Assembly (NCBI GenBank): GCA_963800255.1
Contig: CAWDAK010000008.1
Location: 310,001 to 374,000 of the forward strand
Source of the DNA: DATFVA01 sp963800255
Lineage (GTDB): Bacteria > Bacteroidota > Ignavibacteria > Ignavibacteriales > Ignavibacteriaceae
Direction of reading: 5' to 3'
DNA length: 64,000 bases
Made by a program: the position numbers and the translations under genes. The notes beneath the pieces were generated by a model, which was given only the letters and a program-made list of their open reading frames with translations, did no database searches and had not been told where the DNA came from. Positions within the stretch are counted from its first letter, which is position 1. Every line of letters begins with the position of its first letter. Below are positions 1 to 8,743 of the stretch, piece by piece.

Positions 1-121
1 CGGATATCTCAATCATTACTTCCGTTCCGGGATCCTGACGATTAATCCAGCTGGCTTTTATAAAAGCAAATATAAGGGCTATAACTCCTAAGATTGGAAC
101 CAGGATAATCCAGGTGGGCAT
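1..121 (-). CDS. hppA: Membrane-bound pyrophosphatase, N-terminal part (runs off the window)
   Basis: The first 40 codons read MPTWIILVPILGVIALIFAF followed by KASWINRQDPGTEVM, which is the typical first transmembrane helix and first cytoplasmic loop of ion-translocating pyrophosphatases. GGAG lies a few bases before the ATG. The family hydrolyses pyrophosphate and pumps H+ or Na+ across the cytoplasmic membrane. Lying just downstream of aprBA and sat on the same strand, it would remove the PPi made by sulfate activation and conserve part of the energy. The identification rests on a short N-terminus only, and ion specificity cannot be read because the rest lies outside the window. Confidence 0.82.
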   Translation of the reverse strand, partial: MPTWIILVPILGVIALIFAFIKASWINRQDPGTEVMIEIS

Positions 122-210
122 ATTAAGTCTCCATTGTAAGAAATTCATTAAGTGATCTATCACAGCGAAACCACTTCTCCCCGGTTTTGCTGAAGATCTT
201 GTGAAATTAA

Positions 211-244
211 GAATTTCCCTCCGGCGAGATACCGGAGGGAATTC
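211..244 (-). terminator. Probable terminator after aprA
   Basis: A strong GC-rich inverted repeat (CCCTCCGG / CCGGAGGG, extended by AATTC on both sides) with a short loop lies 28 bases past the aprA stop codon. On the minus strand the stem is followed by TTAATTTCAC, which is only moderately T-rich. It probably separates the sat-aprBA unit from the pyrophosphatase gene. Confidence 0.7.
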
Positions 245-271
245 TTTTATAAGTATTTTTAATAATTAAAG

Positions 272-2173
272 TTAAACAACCAGTTCGGGTTCTTTTTCTT
301 CTTTAAATACCCTGATAATAGGTCGCTTAATCATTTCCCATTTATCTGCTGAAGGAATGTATTTACAATTAGCAAAAACATCCCAGTTAGAGTGATCCAT
401 TGAAGGTTTATCTGCCCTGAAATAATATCCAGGCCACCTTGTTTCTTCACGGAATAATAAAGTACGAACGTGGGCTTCAGCCTGCCACATACGATGTATA
501 TTTTCCCAGCATCTCATAAGGTCGTGCAAATCAGCTGCAGCAAGTTTTGAGGTATCTTCTTTGAGGAAACTGAGCAGATCAAGACCCTTTTCAAGCAACT
601 TTTCGTTAGTTGTGAAACCAGTTGAAACACCACCGGCATATTCATCCATTATTTTCTGAAGTCTGAACATGAACATTTTAGGTATGATGTAGTCAGGATT
701 TACATCTTGTGTTACAGTATTTTTACTGAACTGAGCGTAGGTATCAAGAGGTTTAAGAATTTCATTCTTCATTTCCTCGATTGCATTCATATCGTAGTTG
801 ATACTATCTTTATGATCAACAATGAATCTGATTGCAGCTTTTGCAGCAATACGACCCTCAGCGTGAGAACCGGAAGAGAATTTATGACTTGAAGCTCCGG
901 AAGCATCACCAGCACAGAACAGACCGTCAACCGTTGACATACAGTCATAACCCCAGAAATATTCCTTCGGAGCTACATCTTCAGGTCCACTGATCCAGGC
1001 ACCTGATGCGCCGGAGTGAGATCCTATAAAATATGGTTCAGCTGCTGCTATCTCAGAAGCTTTTTCTTCAGGTGCCGTATTTGTAGCAGCCCAAAGAATA
1101 GCCTGGGAGATAGTCATATCAAGGAAATCTTCCCACGCTTCTGATTCAAGTTCTTTCAATTTTTTCTTAGCGGCTTTTTCATCACCTTCTGATTTTGCAA
1201 TCTTACCAATCGCTTCTTCTGTCCTCATATAAATAGGACCTTTACCTTCCTGAACATCCAGCATCATTAACCAGTTGCGCAGGTTGGCAGGAACAGGTTT
1301 TACCTTTCCGTAAGGGAGCCATTTTTCAAGTTCCGGCTTACGGGTTTCCATATAATTTTCATCCATTCCATTAGTAGCACGGGATTTAAATAACAGGAAC
1401 CATGCGCCGACAGGTCCATATGCATCTTTAAATCTGACAGGAATAAAACGAACTTCCTGGCAGGTCATTTCCGCACCAGCTTTGAGAGTGAAGTAAGCGC
1501 TTGAACCCGCATTCCAGGGAGGATACCAGGCTCTTCCAAGACCTTCGCCAGATGAACGCGGTTTGAAAACGTGAACAGCGCCACCCATAGCAACCAGCAC
1601 AGCTTTGGATTTGAATATATAGAATTTTTCTTCGCGGACACTGAAACCTACAGCCCCAATGCAGCGGTTTCCATCCATAATTGGTCCAACTATGAAAATT
1701 CTCTCATAAATGTTTTCTGTTCCGATTGCATTTTTAGCAGCTTCAGCCACGATAACTTTATAAGATTCACCATTGATCATAAGCTGCCATCTGCCTTCAT
1801 GAACATATGCACCCTTCTCGTCTTTCCAGATGGGTAATCCCCATTTTTCAAAAAGATGAACGGTTGAATCAACATGACGTGCAATGTTGAAAACGAGATC
1901 TTCGCGGGTAATACCCATCAGATCGTTGCGTACATAATCAACATAATCTTTTATTGTATTCTGACCATCACGCAATCCAACGTATTGATTTATTGCAGAT
2001 AAGCCCATTGCAACAGCACCGCTGCGGTCAACAGCAGCTTTATCTACAAGAGTTACCTTTAATCCGTTTTTCTTGGCCCAGTAAGCAGCCTCTACAGCGG
2101 CACCACAAGCAGCCATTCCACCACCAACAATGAGAAGATCTGTGGTGACTTCTACGGTTTCGAAATTAGCCAT
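272..2173 (-). CDS. aprA: Adenylylsulfate (APS) reductase alpha subunit
   Basis: The 633-residue protein has the FAD-binding start DLLIVGGGMAACGAAVEAAY at residues 12-31 and the overall length of dissimilatory AprA. The flavin subunit reduces adenosine 5'-phosphosulfate to sulfite and AMP in the cytoplasm, with electrons passed from AprB. The gene lies 28 bases downstream of aprB with an AAGGAG-type ribosome binding site. The frame is intact. The alternative, a fumarate reductase/succinate dehydrogenase flavoprotein, is ruled out by the pairing with aprB and sat. Confidence 0.97.
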   Translation of the reverse strand: MANFETVEVTTDLLIVGGGMAACGAAVEAAYWAKKNGLKVTLVDKAAVDRSGAVAMGLSAINQYVGLRDGQNTIKDYVDYVRNDLMGITREDLVFNIARHVDSTVHLFEKWGLPIWKDEKGAYVHEGRWQLMINGESYKVIVAEAAKNAIGTENIYERIFIVGPIMDGNRCIGAVGFSVREEKFYIFKSKAVLVAMGGAVHVFKPRSSGEGLGRAWYPPWNAGSSAYFTLKAGAEMTCQEVRFIPVRFKDAYGPVGAWFLLFKSRATNGMDENYMETRKPELEKWLPYGKVKPVPANLRNWLMMLDVQEGKGPIYMRTEEAIGKIAKSEGDEKAAKKKLKELESEAWEDFLDMTISQAILWAATNTAPEEKASEIAAAEPYFIGSHSGASGAWISGPEDVAPKEYFWGYDCMSTVDGLFCAGDASGASSHKFSSGSHAEGRIAAKAAIRFIVDHKDSINYDMNAIEEMKNEILKPLDTYAQFSKNTVTQDVNPDYIIPKMFMFRLQKIMDEYAGGVSTGFTTNEKLLEKGLDLLSFLKEDTSKLAAADLHDLMRCWENIHRMWQAEAHVRTLLFREETRWPGYYFRADKPSMDHSNWDVFANCKYIPSADKWEMIKRPIIRVFKEEKEPELVV

Positions 2174-2201
2174 TATTCTTTTCTCCTTATTAATGGTTTA
2201 C

Positions 2202-2639
2202 TTAGTTTAATGAAACAACTTCTTTAAGACCCAGCGATTCCGGCTCTGTATATAATGCAGGGGTCCTAAGATCATCGTGAGTAGCATATCCGCCGTCAGG
2301 CTGGGCTTTACCCTCAGGGATTGTACGGATAGGAAATTTGAACCGTTTTAGGCTGCCATTTCTGAATTTAACAGTCCAAAGTATACTGTCTGTGCTGCGC
2401 ATTGGAGTTACCGAAGCTCCCAATGGAACAAAGTCTGCATAGCCGCGAACTTCAATAGCCTGTGTGGGACAAATTTTAACACAATTGTAACATTCCCAGC
2501 ACATTTCCGGTTCACGGTTGTATGCCCTCATTTTATCTTTGTCCAATACCATTAGGTCATTTGGACAAATGTATTGACAAGCAGTTTTGTCAAGGGCCTT
2601 GCAGCCATCACATTTATCTTGTAATACATAACTAGGCAT
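2202..2639 (-). CDS. aprB: APS reductase beta subunit, iron-sulfur
   Basis: The protein has 145 residues. Two ferredoxin-type [4Fe-4S] sites are visible: Cys10, Cys13, Cys21 and Cys25, then Cys47, Cys50, Cys53 and Cys57. They are followed by the AprB-specific C-terminal tail that wraps around AprA. The subunit carries electrons from the quinone-interacting Qmo complex or another donor to the FAD in AprA. It sits between sat and aprA in the order sat-aprB-aprA, common in sulfate reducers. Confidence 0.97.
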   Translation of the reverse strand: MPSYVLQDKCDGCKALDKTACQYICPNDLMVLDKDKMRAYNREPEMCWECYNCVKICPTQAIEVRGYADFVPLGASVTPMRSTDSILWTVKFRNGSLKRFKFPIRTIPEGKAQPDGGYATHDDLRTPALYTEPESLGLKEVVSLN

Positions 2640-2695
2640 TAGTTTATCTCCTTTATAATTAATTAACTACCTTATTTTTTGAACAAAATGGCTTT

Positions 2696-3931
2696 CTATT
2701 TTTTCTTTTCCATGTCACCTGTGGCAAACTGGTGCATTTTTATCTCAACTTTTTCCTCAAGATTTGCGTAGTAGTCGCGCAGGATAGACAAAACTTCAGG
2801 ACGACTGAATTCTGAGGGAACATCACTCCCCTCGGATAGTGCTTTTCTTAGAGCTGTACCGCTGAGGAATAACCTGTCTTCTTTTTTATGAGGACAGGTT
2901 TTCATTGAAGCCATACCGCCGCACTTGTAACACCAGAAAGTCCAGTCGATTGGAAGCATCTTGCACTCAAGTGCGCCATCCCATAATTTGAAGTAAGCTT
3001 CCTGGGCATCAAATGGACCATAGTAATTACCAACGCCTGCATGATCACGGCCGATTATCATATGCGTGCATCCGAAATTCTGACGAAATACACCATGTAA
3101 TAAGCCTTCTCTGGGACCTGCATAACGCATATCCAAAGGATATCCGCCGGCTACAACCCTGTCTTTAACAAAATAATTTTCTACCAATGTATCTATGCAT
3201 TTCACCCGTACATCAGCTGGAATGTCGCCCGGTTTAAGCTTTCCAACCAATTGATGAATGTAAAGTCCATCAGATACTTCAACAGCAATCTTCGCGAGAT
3301 ATTCATGAGAACGATGCATCGGGTTGCGCAGCTGTAATGCAGCTATAGTTCTCCATCCTTTTTCTTCAAAGATTTTTCTGCTTTCAGAAGGCCGCTGATA
3401 TATGCCCTTGAATTCTTCGGGGAAGTAGCTTTCAGACAGTACTTTTACAGGCCCAGCTATATTCCATTCCAGTTGTTCCATTACCATTTTTACACCTGGA
3501 TGTTCAGGGTCAGTAGTTGTATAAACATTTTTACATTCAAAATGCTTATCAATTTTATACTTTTCGGTAACCTTCATTGTGGCCATTACTTCTTTTGTTT
3601 CATCGCTGATTAGAGTAATTTCTTCATTTATCTTGATTGAATCAGCCACCTCTTTTGAAACGGACATAGTAATTGGAATTGGCCAGAATAATCCGTTCGT
3701 CATCTTCATTTCAGAACAAACACCTTTCCAGTCATCGTAACCCATAAAACCTTCAAGGGGTGTAAATCCTCCTATACCCATCATTATCAGATCACCGGTT
3801 TCACGACTTGTTGCAGGAATTTTTTTCAGCTTCGCCGCTTTCTTTAATTCCTCGTCTTTCTCTTTACCGCTAAGAAGAAGTATTTTCAGATCATCACTGC
3901 CATGGGGTCTTATCAAATTTGATTTAGACAT
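2696..3931 (-). CDS. sat: ATP sulfurylase (sulfate adenylyltransferase)
   Basis: The 411-residue protein has the single-chain dissimilatory Sat architecture: a PUA-like N-terminal part, then the catalytic region with RNPMHRSHEY near residue 205 and IGRDHAGVG near residue 295. It converts ATP and sulfate to APS and PPi, the first step of sulfate reduction. No APS kinase domain is attached. The ATG at 3931 is preceded by AAGGAAGG. The 290-base upstream gap holds a long RNA-type stem, so the gene may have its own promoter and leader control. Confidence 0.97.
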   Translation of the reverse strand: MSKSNLIRPHGSDDLKILLLSGKEKDEELKKAAKLKKIPATSRETGDLIMMGIGGFTPLEGFMGYDDWKGVCSEMKMTNGLFWPIPITMSVSKEVADSIKINEEITLISDETKEVMATMKVTEKYKIDKHFECKNVYTTTDPEHPGVKMVMEQLEWNIAGPVKVLSESYFPEEFKGIYQRPSESRKIFEEKGWRTIAALQLRNPMHRSHEYLAKIAVEVSDGLYIHQLVGKLKPGDIPADVRVKCIDTLVENYFVKDRVVAGGYPLDMRYAGPREGLLHGVFRQNFGCTHMIIGRDHAGVGNYYGPFDAQEAYFKLWDGALECKMLPIDWTFWCYKCGGMASMKTCPHKKEDRLFLSGTALRKALSEGSDVPSEFSRPEVLSILRDYYANLEEKVEIKMHQFATGDMEKKK

Positions 3932-3987
3932 AGATGTCCCTTCCTTTATATAAGTAATTATTAAATTTTTGGGCTAGTCTCATTGAT

Positions 3988-4080
3988 GATGAAACTGCCT
4001 GCTCTTTAGATATGAAAGAGATAAATAAGATGGTCGCATTTACCTGGTTTATTTCCCCGCTCGGAACAGGCAATTTCATC
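3988..4080 (-). promoter_or_regulatory. Long stem-loop in the sat leader
   Basis: Bases 3988-4004 and 4064-4080 are 17-base inverted arms with only two mismatches. In the minus-strand transcript both mismatches become U-G wobbles, so the RNA can form a complete 17-bp stem around a 59-base loop. The loop contains a further AAATAA/TTATTT pair. The structure ends about 55 bases before the sat start codon. It could be a cis-regulatory RNA. A short open frame starting with TTG at 4106 crosses it and stops over the sat ATG (ATGTCTAA), but I do not consider it a proven gene. Confidence 0.5.
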
Positions 4081-4172
4081 TCCCTTATGAAAGTTTTATA
4101 TAACAAAAAGTGAACTATTTTTCTGTAAAGACAGAATAAATTCTAAATAAAAAGTATAGCTAAGGTCCTGTA

Positions 4173-4213
4173 AATGCAACGCGAATGAAGTTTCTGTAAT
4201 CATTATGTTGCAG
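4173..4213 (-). terminator. Weak hairpin after qmoB
   Basis: The minus strand can pair TGCAAC with GTTGCA, and AATG with CATT, around a 13-base loop, starting nine bases after the qmoB stop. A T-rich tract comes only later, so termination would be partial at best. Confidence 0.3.
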
Positions 4214-4221
4214 ATATTCAG

Positions 4222-6438
4222 TCACATTCCCTTATATGGATTAAACCCCATCTCCATTATCTCCTCAACAAAACTATTGAAGATTTCAGGAAGTTTTTGA
4301 TATTCATCTATTGATAGAGAGAATAATTTTACACGTTCAGGCTCAAGTACAAGCTGTTTTAATTTTTCCTGCACGTTTTCCATCCTTTTGCTAGCCAGCT
4401 CGCTTCCTTTGATATAATGACACTGATAGTCATCTCCATATTTACATCCTATCATCAGCACACCGTCAAAACCGCGGGAAAGCGCATCTGCAATCCACAC
4501 GACATTCACCGAGCCGAGACATCTTACCGGGATTACCCTGATGTTTGCATCGAACTGCAGTCTGTACCTGCCAGCCTGATCCAGAGAAGGATAGGCGTCA
4601 TTTTCACAAAGGAAAGCGAGAATTCTCGGTTTTTCCTCGAATTCGTCAGGTATGTTAACAGCCTTGATCATAGAGGAAATCATCTGGATTGAATAATCTT
4701 TAAAGGAAATAATTCTTTCAGGACATGCACCGAGACAGATACCACACCTCCTGCATCTCGTTAAATTCGGCAACGGAGTCCCTTTAGTGTCTTCATCCAA
4801 GGTTCCGAAAGGACATTCTTCTGTGCAGCGTTTGCACTGAGTGCATCTTTGGAGAAAGAAATCTGGATATGACTGGTCACCTGAACGCGGATGAACAGCT
4901 TTCCCCATTTTAGCTGTATATAGGACCTGGATTGCTTTTAGTGCAGCACCGCAAGCGTCTTCAATGCAGGAATCAATGTCCATTGGATAACGAACTGAGC
5001 CTGCCGCATAAATACCGGTTCTCCTTGTTTCGTAAGGAAAACAAATATAATGAGAGTCAGGGTACCCGTATTTTAAGGTTGGCAGATCTGTGCCCTGTCT
5101 GTATGTTAGATTAAGTATCTTTGCCCCGGCCTCAGCAGATTGTGCTGCTTTTTTTCCATCAAGAGTTTTTGTATCGATTTCTGTTATCCCTCCTGCTACC
5201 TCCGGTTGTCCTGCCAGGGTTGATGGAATTGTTCCGGTAGCCAGAACTACTACATCTGAGCTTATCCTTATCTTTTCACCAAGGAGGGAATTATCTATAT
5301 CGATGAATATAGAATTGTCTGAACTTTCAACATTTACCACTTCACCCTTGGTAAAGAATATATTATCCTCAGCCTGAACACGCTTATAAAATAGTTCTAA
5401 TTGTGCGGGTGTTCGAATATCTTTATAAATAATATAGATTAATGCATCAGGATATTTCTCTCTCACATAAAGAGCCTGTTTTAGCGATGCTGCACAACAT
5501 GTAGCTGAACAATATGGAAGGTGTTTTTCATCCCGGGAACCGGCACATTGGATAAAAGCCACACTTTTAACCGGGCGGCCGTTAAGAAGACTTTTACCAT
5601 TCGTAAAGTATTCCTCAAATTGAATTCCAGTCATCACATTTTCAACTTTTCCGTAACCTAATTCTTGCAGCTTTTCAGCATTGTAGGGTTTTGAACCGGT
5701 TGCCTGGATAATTGAACCCACAACAAAATTTTCATTATTACTCAGGGTAACATCAAAATTTCCCGGTTCACCGGAAATTTTTGTGATGACACAAGATGTT
5801 ATAATTTTGATTTTATTGTTGGATTTAATTGTATTTATTAATGTTTCCTGTTCCGGAGGCTCCAGTTCTGTATAAGGAGGCTTTGAGGGTTCTTTTTTAT
5901 AAATATGATTCAGGTAGCCGCCAAGTTTTTCTTCTTTTTCCACGAGGATAACTTTTGATCCAGCATCGGCTGCTTCACGAGCTGCTGTTATACCTGTAAT
6001 TCCACCTCCAACAATCAGAATGGTCTCATTAATCACCCGTTGAAACGGCTCAGGAATATCACAATTATTTACCTTCGCTATTCCCATCCGCAAATAGTCA
6101 TCTGCAAGCATCTGTGTATCTTCATCATTAGGCTTGTGTGACCATGCAACCTGCTCTCTAAGGTTGACTCTTTCAACTAATACATCTTGCCCAAAAGTAA
6201 ATACATCAGTGAGCACTCTGGGGGAACAAGCTCCAATAACTACCTTATTAAGATTATCATTTTTGATATCGTTTTTTATCATATCAATGTTCTCACCGCC
6301 GCACAGCCATTCACTCACTTTACAAACGGGCACCTTATTTTCACCTGCAGCGACTTTAACCAGTGTGTCGTAATTTAATGACTCATTTAAGCTGCATCCT
6401 GAACATAGATAGACTCCAATTTTATTTTCTGATGCCAT
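4222..6438 (-). CDS. qmoB: Quinone-interacting oxidoreductase subunit QmoB
   Basis: The 738-residue HdrA-like flavoprotein has an N-terminal Cys-rich segment, a Rossmann FAD motif (ILIVGGGITGITAAREA near residue 140), two ferredoxin [4Fe-4S] motifs near residues 535-580 (CTQCKRCTEECP and CRRCGICLGACP) and a C-terminal MvhD/FrhD-like domain. QmoB works with QmoA in moving electrons from the quinone pool to AprBA. It starts three bases after the qmoA stop. No qmoC follows; the next gene is sat, which is unusual. Confidence 0.93.
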   Translation of the reverse strand: MASENKIGVYLCSGCSLNESLNYDTLVKVAAGENKVPVCKVSEWLCGGENIDMIKNDIKNDNLNKVVIGACSPRVLTDVFTFGQDVLVERVNLREQVAWSHKPNDEDTQMLADDYLRMGIAKVNNCDIPEPFQRVINETILIVGGGITGITAAREAADAGSKVILVEKEEKLGGYLNHIYKKEPSKPPYTELEPPEQETLINTIKSNNKIKIITSCVITKISGEPGNFDVTLSNNENFVVGSIIQATGSKPYNAEKLQELGYGKVENVMTGIQFEEYFTNGKSLLNGRPVKSVAFIQCAGSRDEKHLPYCSATCCAASLKQALYVREKYPDALIYIIYKDIRTPAQLELFYKRVQAEDNIFFTKGEVVNVESSDNSIFIDIDNSLLGEKIRISSDVVVLATGTIPSTLAGQPEVAGGITEIDTKTLDGKKAAQSAEAGAKILNLTYRQGTDLPTLKYGYPDSHYICFPYETRRTGIYAAGSVRYPMDIDSCIEDACGAALKAIQVLYTAKMGKAVHPRSGDQSYPDFFLQRCTQCKRCTEECPFGTLDEDTKGTPLPNLTRCRRCGICLGACPERIISFKDYSIQMISSMIKAVNIPDEFEEKPRILAFLCENDAYPSLDQAGRYRLQFDANIRVIPVRCLGSVNVVWIADALSRGFDGVLMIGCKYGDDYQCHYIKGSELASKRMENVQEKLKQLVLEPERVKLFSLSIDEYQKLPEIFNSFVEEIMEMGFNPYKGM

Positions 6439-6441
6439 TGC

Positions 6442-7692
6442 TTATTTCCCTCCGATATTTTGAATAGCTCTTAGCACTGAACCTGTAGCTTCACGAACAG
6501 TAGCTGCAACATCCTTAGGTTTTGTAATTACCCCACAGCCCGCAATACCATTAACCTTCAAAAAGCCGTTTCCATCGAAAGATGATTTTTCGAGTGGAAT
6601 ATTTTCGGTGGCTGGTTTCATCCCGGTTGCCAGTATCACGAGTTCGACTGCGTTCTGCACAAGGTTTCCTGTCAGTGAGTCTTCTGCTTCAATAATCAGA
6701 TTCTTATTTGATTCATCCTGAAATACCTTTGCAACCTTGCCGCGATGAAAATGTATTTTTTTATCATCCTGAATACTTTTGTAAAAATCTTCAAGCAGAC
6801 CAGTAGTACGAACGTCGATATAATAGATATGAATATCAGCATCAGGATATTGCTCCCTGATGTATCTGGTCTGTTTTATCGATGCCGCGCAGCATACAGA
6901 AGAACAATATTCAAGATGATTTTCATCCCTTGAACCTGCACATTGAACAAATGCTGCACTTTGTATTTTCTCTCCCGTTGAAGGACGAAGTATCTTACCC
7001 TTTGTAGGTCCATTATCCGAGGCAAGTCTTTCCATCATAACATTAGTTATTACGTCAGAATATCTTCCATATCCGAGAAGATTAAGTCGGCTTGCATCAT
7101 AAGGTTCCCATCCTACTGCCCATATAACTGATATTGCTTCAATAGTTACTCTCTTTTCCTGTTCATTCAGATCTATCGCCTTATATTTGCACGCTTCTAT
7201 GCACTCACTGCAAGTCTCACCAAGGCATGATGACTTATCAATGATGTAACGGGAAGGATAAGCATTCTCATAAGGGATATATATTGCGGTAGTTTCATCC
7301 ATCGAATAATTAAATTCATTTTTTCTGAATTGAGGACAGACTTTCACACAATCGCCGCACGCAGTGCAGCGGTTATTCACAAACCCGGGCTTAATCTTAA
7401 TTTCAGCCTTTAACTTATCACCCTCTTTATCTATGCTTATAATTTCAGCGTTTGTATAAAGCTTAATTGCCGGGTTGGTACGCAGTCTCCTGATGTTTAT
7501 TTCAAGCCCGCAGGCAGGTGGACACATTTTAGGAAAGTATTTGTTAAACTGGGCGACTTTCCCTCCTATGTATGGATTTTTTTCTACTAAAATGACATTT
7601 ATCCCTGTTTCTGCCGCCTCTACAGCCGCAGTAATGCCGGCTATACCGGCGCCTACTATCAACAGGTCAGATGAAATTATATTTTCAGACAT
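6442..7692 (-). CDS. qmoA: Quinone-interacting oxidoreductase subunit QmoA
   Basis: I place the start at the ATG at 7692 (MSENIISSDLLIVGAGIAG), which gives 416 residues, the usual QmoA size; the longer open frame upstream overlaps the preceding gene and looks non-coding. The protein is an HdrA-like FAD protein with an inserted Cys cluster (CTACGDCVKVCP) and a second Cys region (CLGETCSECIEACK). With QmoB it forms the cytoplasmic electron-transfer part of the Qmo complex that feeds APS reductase. It lies 17 bases after the preceding gene in the same operon. Confidence 0.93.
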   Translation of the reverse strand: MSENIISSDLLIVGAGIAGITAAVEAAETGINVILVEKNPYIGGKVAQFNKYFPKMCPPACGLEINIRRLRTNPAIKLYTNAEIISIDKEGDKLKAEIKIKPGFVNNRCTACGDCVKVCPQFRKNEFNYSMDETTAIYIPYENAYPSRYIIDKSSCLGETCSECIEACKYKAIDLNEQEKRVTIEAISVIWAVGWEPYDASRLNLLGYGRYSDVITNVMMERLASDNGPTKGKILRPSTGEKIQSAAFVQCAGSRDENHLEYCSSVCCAASIKQTRYIREQYPDADIHIYYIDVRTTGLLEDFYKSIQDDKKIHFHRGKVAKVFQDESNKNLIIEAEDSLTGNLVQNAVELVILATGMKPATENIPLEKSSFDGNGFLKVNGIAGCGVITKPKDVAATVREATGSVLRAIQNIGGK

Positions 7693-7709
7693 AATAATTT
7701 TCCGGTTTG

Positions 7710-8540
7710 TTATTCGTAATAGCCTATAATTGATTTTACGACTTTGATTTCTTTTACTCCTTCGACATTTGACAGAACAGATTTTATATCGTTCTCCCAC
7801 ATTCTTGACCCGACTTTAGGTGTATTTCCCTTAACCACTACAAAACCCTTGCAGGCATCAGCTTCGATTTCAACTTCACTTCCTTTCGTCCTTGGGGACT
7901 GCTGTAGGCGGGCCCGAACGAGGGCAGAAAGGTGAAGGTTCTTCATGATTTTTACGGATTCATCATTCGACTGAAAAGCTTTACACGATGTTATCCCTGC
8001 GATAAGATCAGCGGCCATATCGGTACTTATTTTTTCAAGATTGAATACTATATCGTAAAAAGCCGGATTCTTCCAATCAACGCCGTATAAAAACTGCGAC
8101 CATTTTTCTCTTCTTTCATCTATTATTTTAATCTGTGAAAGAACTTCCTCTCTTGTCTTTCCACCTTCTTTTATCAGAGTTGTTATCCTGTACTCCGGCG
8201 GAGCGGTTAACAATACACGAAGTACAAATGGAATTTCTCCAAGGAGGAACTGGGCAAGGTGACCATGATAAACTATCGTTCCATCAAGGGCAAAGTCCAT
8301 AAGCGCAGTTTGAAAGCATGCGAGGTAATATTTTTTTCTGTCATTCATTTTATCCCACAAACTGGGAGACTTTTCAATAAAAGGCAGATCACCTAGTCCT
8401 GTTTCCTTAATACCATATTTTTCAGCTGCCTTCAACACATCTTCCCTGGTAACAATCCTGCAATCAAGCTTTACAGAGATCTTTTTCGCAATGAGTTCTG
8501 TAGCGCTTAATGAACCTCTTGAAATAGTTATAATATTCAT
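7710..8540 (-). CDS. Cytidylate-kinase-like protein with C-terminal BON domain
   Basis: The start is set at the ATG at 8540, which has GGAGG four bases upstream; this gives 276 residues. Residues 1-200 resemble the cytidylate-kinase-like family (ITISRGSLSATELIAKKIS at the start), but the glycine-rich ATP loop with Gly-Lys-Ser/Thr is not evident. The last 70 residues match a BON domain (NDIKSVLSNVEGVKEIKVV). It sits directly in front of qmoA. The role is unknown; a nucleotide-sensing or structural function is more likely than CMP phosphorylation. The two-domain build is seen; the function is inference. Confidence 0.7.
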   Translation of the reverse strand: MNIITISRGSLSATELIAKKISVKLDCRIVTREDVLKAAEKYGIKETGLGDLPFIEKSPSLWDKMNDRKKYYLACFQTALMDFALDGTIVYHGHLAQFLLGEIPFVLRVLLTAPPEYRITTLIKEGGKTREEVLSQIKIIDERREKWSQFLYGVDWKNPAFYDIVFNLEKISTDMAADLIAGITSCKAFQSNDESVKIMKNLHLSALVRARLQQSPRTKGSEVEIEADACKGFVVVKGNTPKVGSRMWENDIKSVLSNVEGVKEIKVVKSIIGYYE

Positions 8541-8743
8541 ACATCCTCCGGGTTTAGCCCGCTTCATAATTTTATTTTTTTCCGGATTATACTTTCCGGG
8601 CAATAGTTTATTTCATTCTGTGGATAGTTTCTTTATAAAAACTCTCCGGGCACTTCAGACCTAAAATCATTCAACCATTTCGGATCATATCTTCTGCTTC
8701 TAATAATTCCAGTTATACAATCGGTTGATCACATTAAATTTAT

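Noticed and set aside
3924..4106. 60-codon open frame in the sat leader
   Set aside because: It starts with TTG, has no family resemblance and coincides with the long RNA-type stem, so I list the stem and not a gene.
4417..5377. Plus-strand open frames opposite qmoB and similar frames opposite other dsr and apr genes
   Set aside because: They lie antisense to clear conserved genes, lack ribosome sites and have no family features.
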